NCBI GenBank assembly: GCA_002428415.1
Contig: DIWI01000003.1
Coordinates: 1-22,860, forward strand
Source: Clostridiaceae bacterium UBA6110
Lineage (GTDB): Bacteria > Bacillota > Clostridia > Clostridiales > Clostridiaceae
DNA: 22,860 bases
Direction of reading: 5' to 3'
The position numbers and the translations under genes were made by a program. Within the stretch, counting starts at the first letter, position 1; each line of letters begins with the position of its first letter. A model generated the notes under the pieces. That model saw only the letters and a program-made list of their open reading frames with translations, ran no database searches and was not told where the DNA came from. Below, one piece after another: positions 22,187 to 22,860 of the stretch.

Positions 22187-22860
22187 TCAGATATTGTGAT
22201 GTTCAGCTGACGAGGTCAGGAACATCTTATAGGTCTTGTCTATACCAATCGCTCCAAGGGGTGCAGTGACCATTATGGCAAGGACTGCGACAGAGAGTAT
22301 GGTTCCTCCTGCCGGAACGCCCATGGCAAGAGGTATGGAGCCAATGGCAGCCTGGACGGTTGCTTTTGGAAGGTAGGCTATGGCGCAGAATAGCCTTTCT
22401 TTCAATGTCAGGTTTGTACCCGACACGCTGATTGCTACTCCGAGCATTCGGACAATGAGTGCAGTGAAAATGAGGATAAGTGCCTTCACGCCTGTACCGC
22501 CTAGTGCTGTTATATTGACTGCGGCACCAACAAGAACGAAGAGAAGGATTTCAGAGCCTACCCATATCTTTGAGAACTTGCCCATTATTCTCTTTGCAAG
22601 GAGCTCATATGTCTTCAGTATTGTGCCACCGATTGCCATGACGGCAAGGAGTCCTGACATAGGAAACCAAGGCTTAAGCAATTCTTCAACTGATACCATC
22701 AGCATGGATACGCTTAGTATGATGAGTACCTTAATGGTGTCTCTCATGTGGAACATCTTGAATATCCTGACTAGGATGTATCCTGCCAGAACACCTACTG
22801 CTATTCCGGATACTACCGATACAGGGACCTTAACAAGGCTTGCTGCATCGAAGCCTGAGC
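22187..22860 (-). CDS. Cation:proton antiporter (Na+/H+ exchanger family), 5' partial
   Basis: C-terminal part of a monovalent cation:H+ antiporter. The frame stays open upstream of the first internal Met (22756) to the window edge (reading SGFDAASLVKVPVSVVSG), so the true start lies outside. The visible ~224 residues form about six to seven membrane helices, with the family's ending AIAYLPKATVQAAIGSIPLA and AVLAIMVTAPLGAIGID. This matches CPA-type Na_H_Exchanger proteins. There is no C-terminal TrkA/RCK regulatory domain: the protein ends some 15 residues after the last helix. Ion specificity and the ion-binding Asp motif lie outside the visible part. Confidence 0.88.
   Translation of the reverse strand, partial: SGFDAASLVKVPVSVVSGIAVGVLAGYILVRIFKMFHMRDTIKVLIILSVSMLMVSVEELLKPWFPMSGLLAVMAIGGTILKTYELLAKRIMGKFSKIWVGSEILLFVLVGAAVNITALGGTGVKALILIFTALIVRMLGVAISVSGTNLTLKERLFCAIAYLPKATVQAAIGSIPLAMGVPAGGTILSVAVLAIMVTAPLGAIGIDKTYKMFLTSSAEHHNI

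Overview
The window looks like a chromosomal segment of an anaerobic, low-to-moderate-GC member of the Bacillota, probably class Clostridia. This is inferred from strong AAGGAGG-type ribosome binding sites, TTG and GTG starts, compact intrinsic terminators, a perfect match to the CcpA cre consensus, and the gene families present. I cannot name the species. No rRNA, tRNA, CRISPR array, phage gene or intact insertion sequence is visible.

Layout: (1) 1-3046, the 3' part of a glycine-betaine/proline-type ABC importer. It is a polypeptide with two tandem substrate-binding domains fused ahead of the permease, followed by its CBS-domain ATPase and a terminator. (2) 3117-5371, a DegV fatty-acid-binding protein overlapping a YhhN-like membrane protein, then a GNAT acetyltransferase. 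(3) 5378-7268, a 25-residue membrane micro-ORF on the minus strand, then an arsR-arsP-thioredoxin-like operon behind a promoter that carries two copies of an operator motif. (4) 7271-8747, a LysR regulator and a 586-bp leader region with a hairpin, a long inverted repeat and a cre-like box. (5) 8748-14153, a five-gene plus-strand operon: CoA-transferase A and B, thiolase, sodium:solute symporter and a beta-keto acid cleavage enzyme (BKACE). (6) 14214-20589, minus-strand genes: an SLC13/DASS transporter, then an operon reading dehydrogenase > RraA-like aldolase > TctC > TctB > TctA, divergent from a LysR gene at 20776. (7) 21712-22860, a 475-bp convergent gap with two related inverted repeats, then the 3' part of a cation:proton antiporter that runs off the right edge.

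The most coherent system is the 8748-14110 operon. BKACE enzymes convert a beta-keto acid plus acetyl-CoA into acetoacetate plus the acyl-CoA of the shortened substrate. The CoA-transferase can then move CoA from that acyl-CoA to acetoacetate, and the thiolase splits acetoacetyl-CoA into two acetyl-CoA. The sum is import of a beta-keto acid and its ATP-free conversion to acetyl-CoA plus a shortened acid. The substrate is unknown. The BKACE has Phe where I recall the characterised aminohexanoate enzyme having a substrate-binding Glu, so the substrate may not be an amine.

The neighbouring minus-strand operon couples a three-component TTT carboxylate importer to a 2-hydroxyacid dehydrogenase and an RraA-type aldolase/decarboxylase. 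This suggests uptake and catabolism of a second hydroxy- or oxo-carboxylate under its own LysR regulator. Three unrelated carboxylate-type transporters lie within 7.2 kb, so the region looks like a carboxylate-scavenging island.
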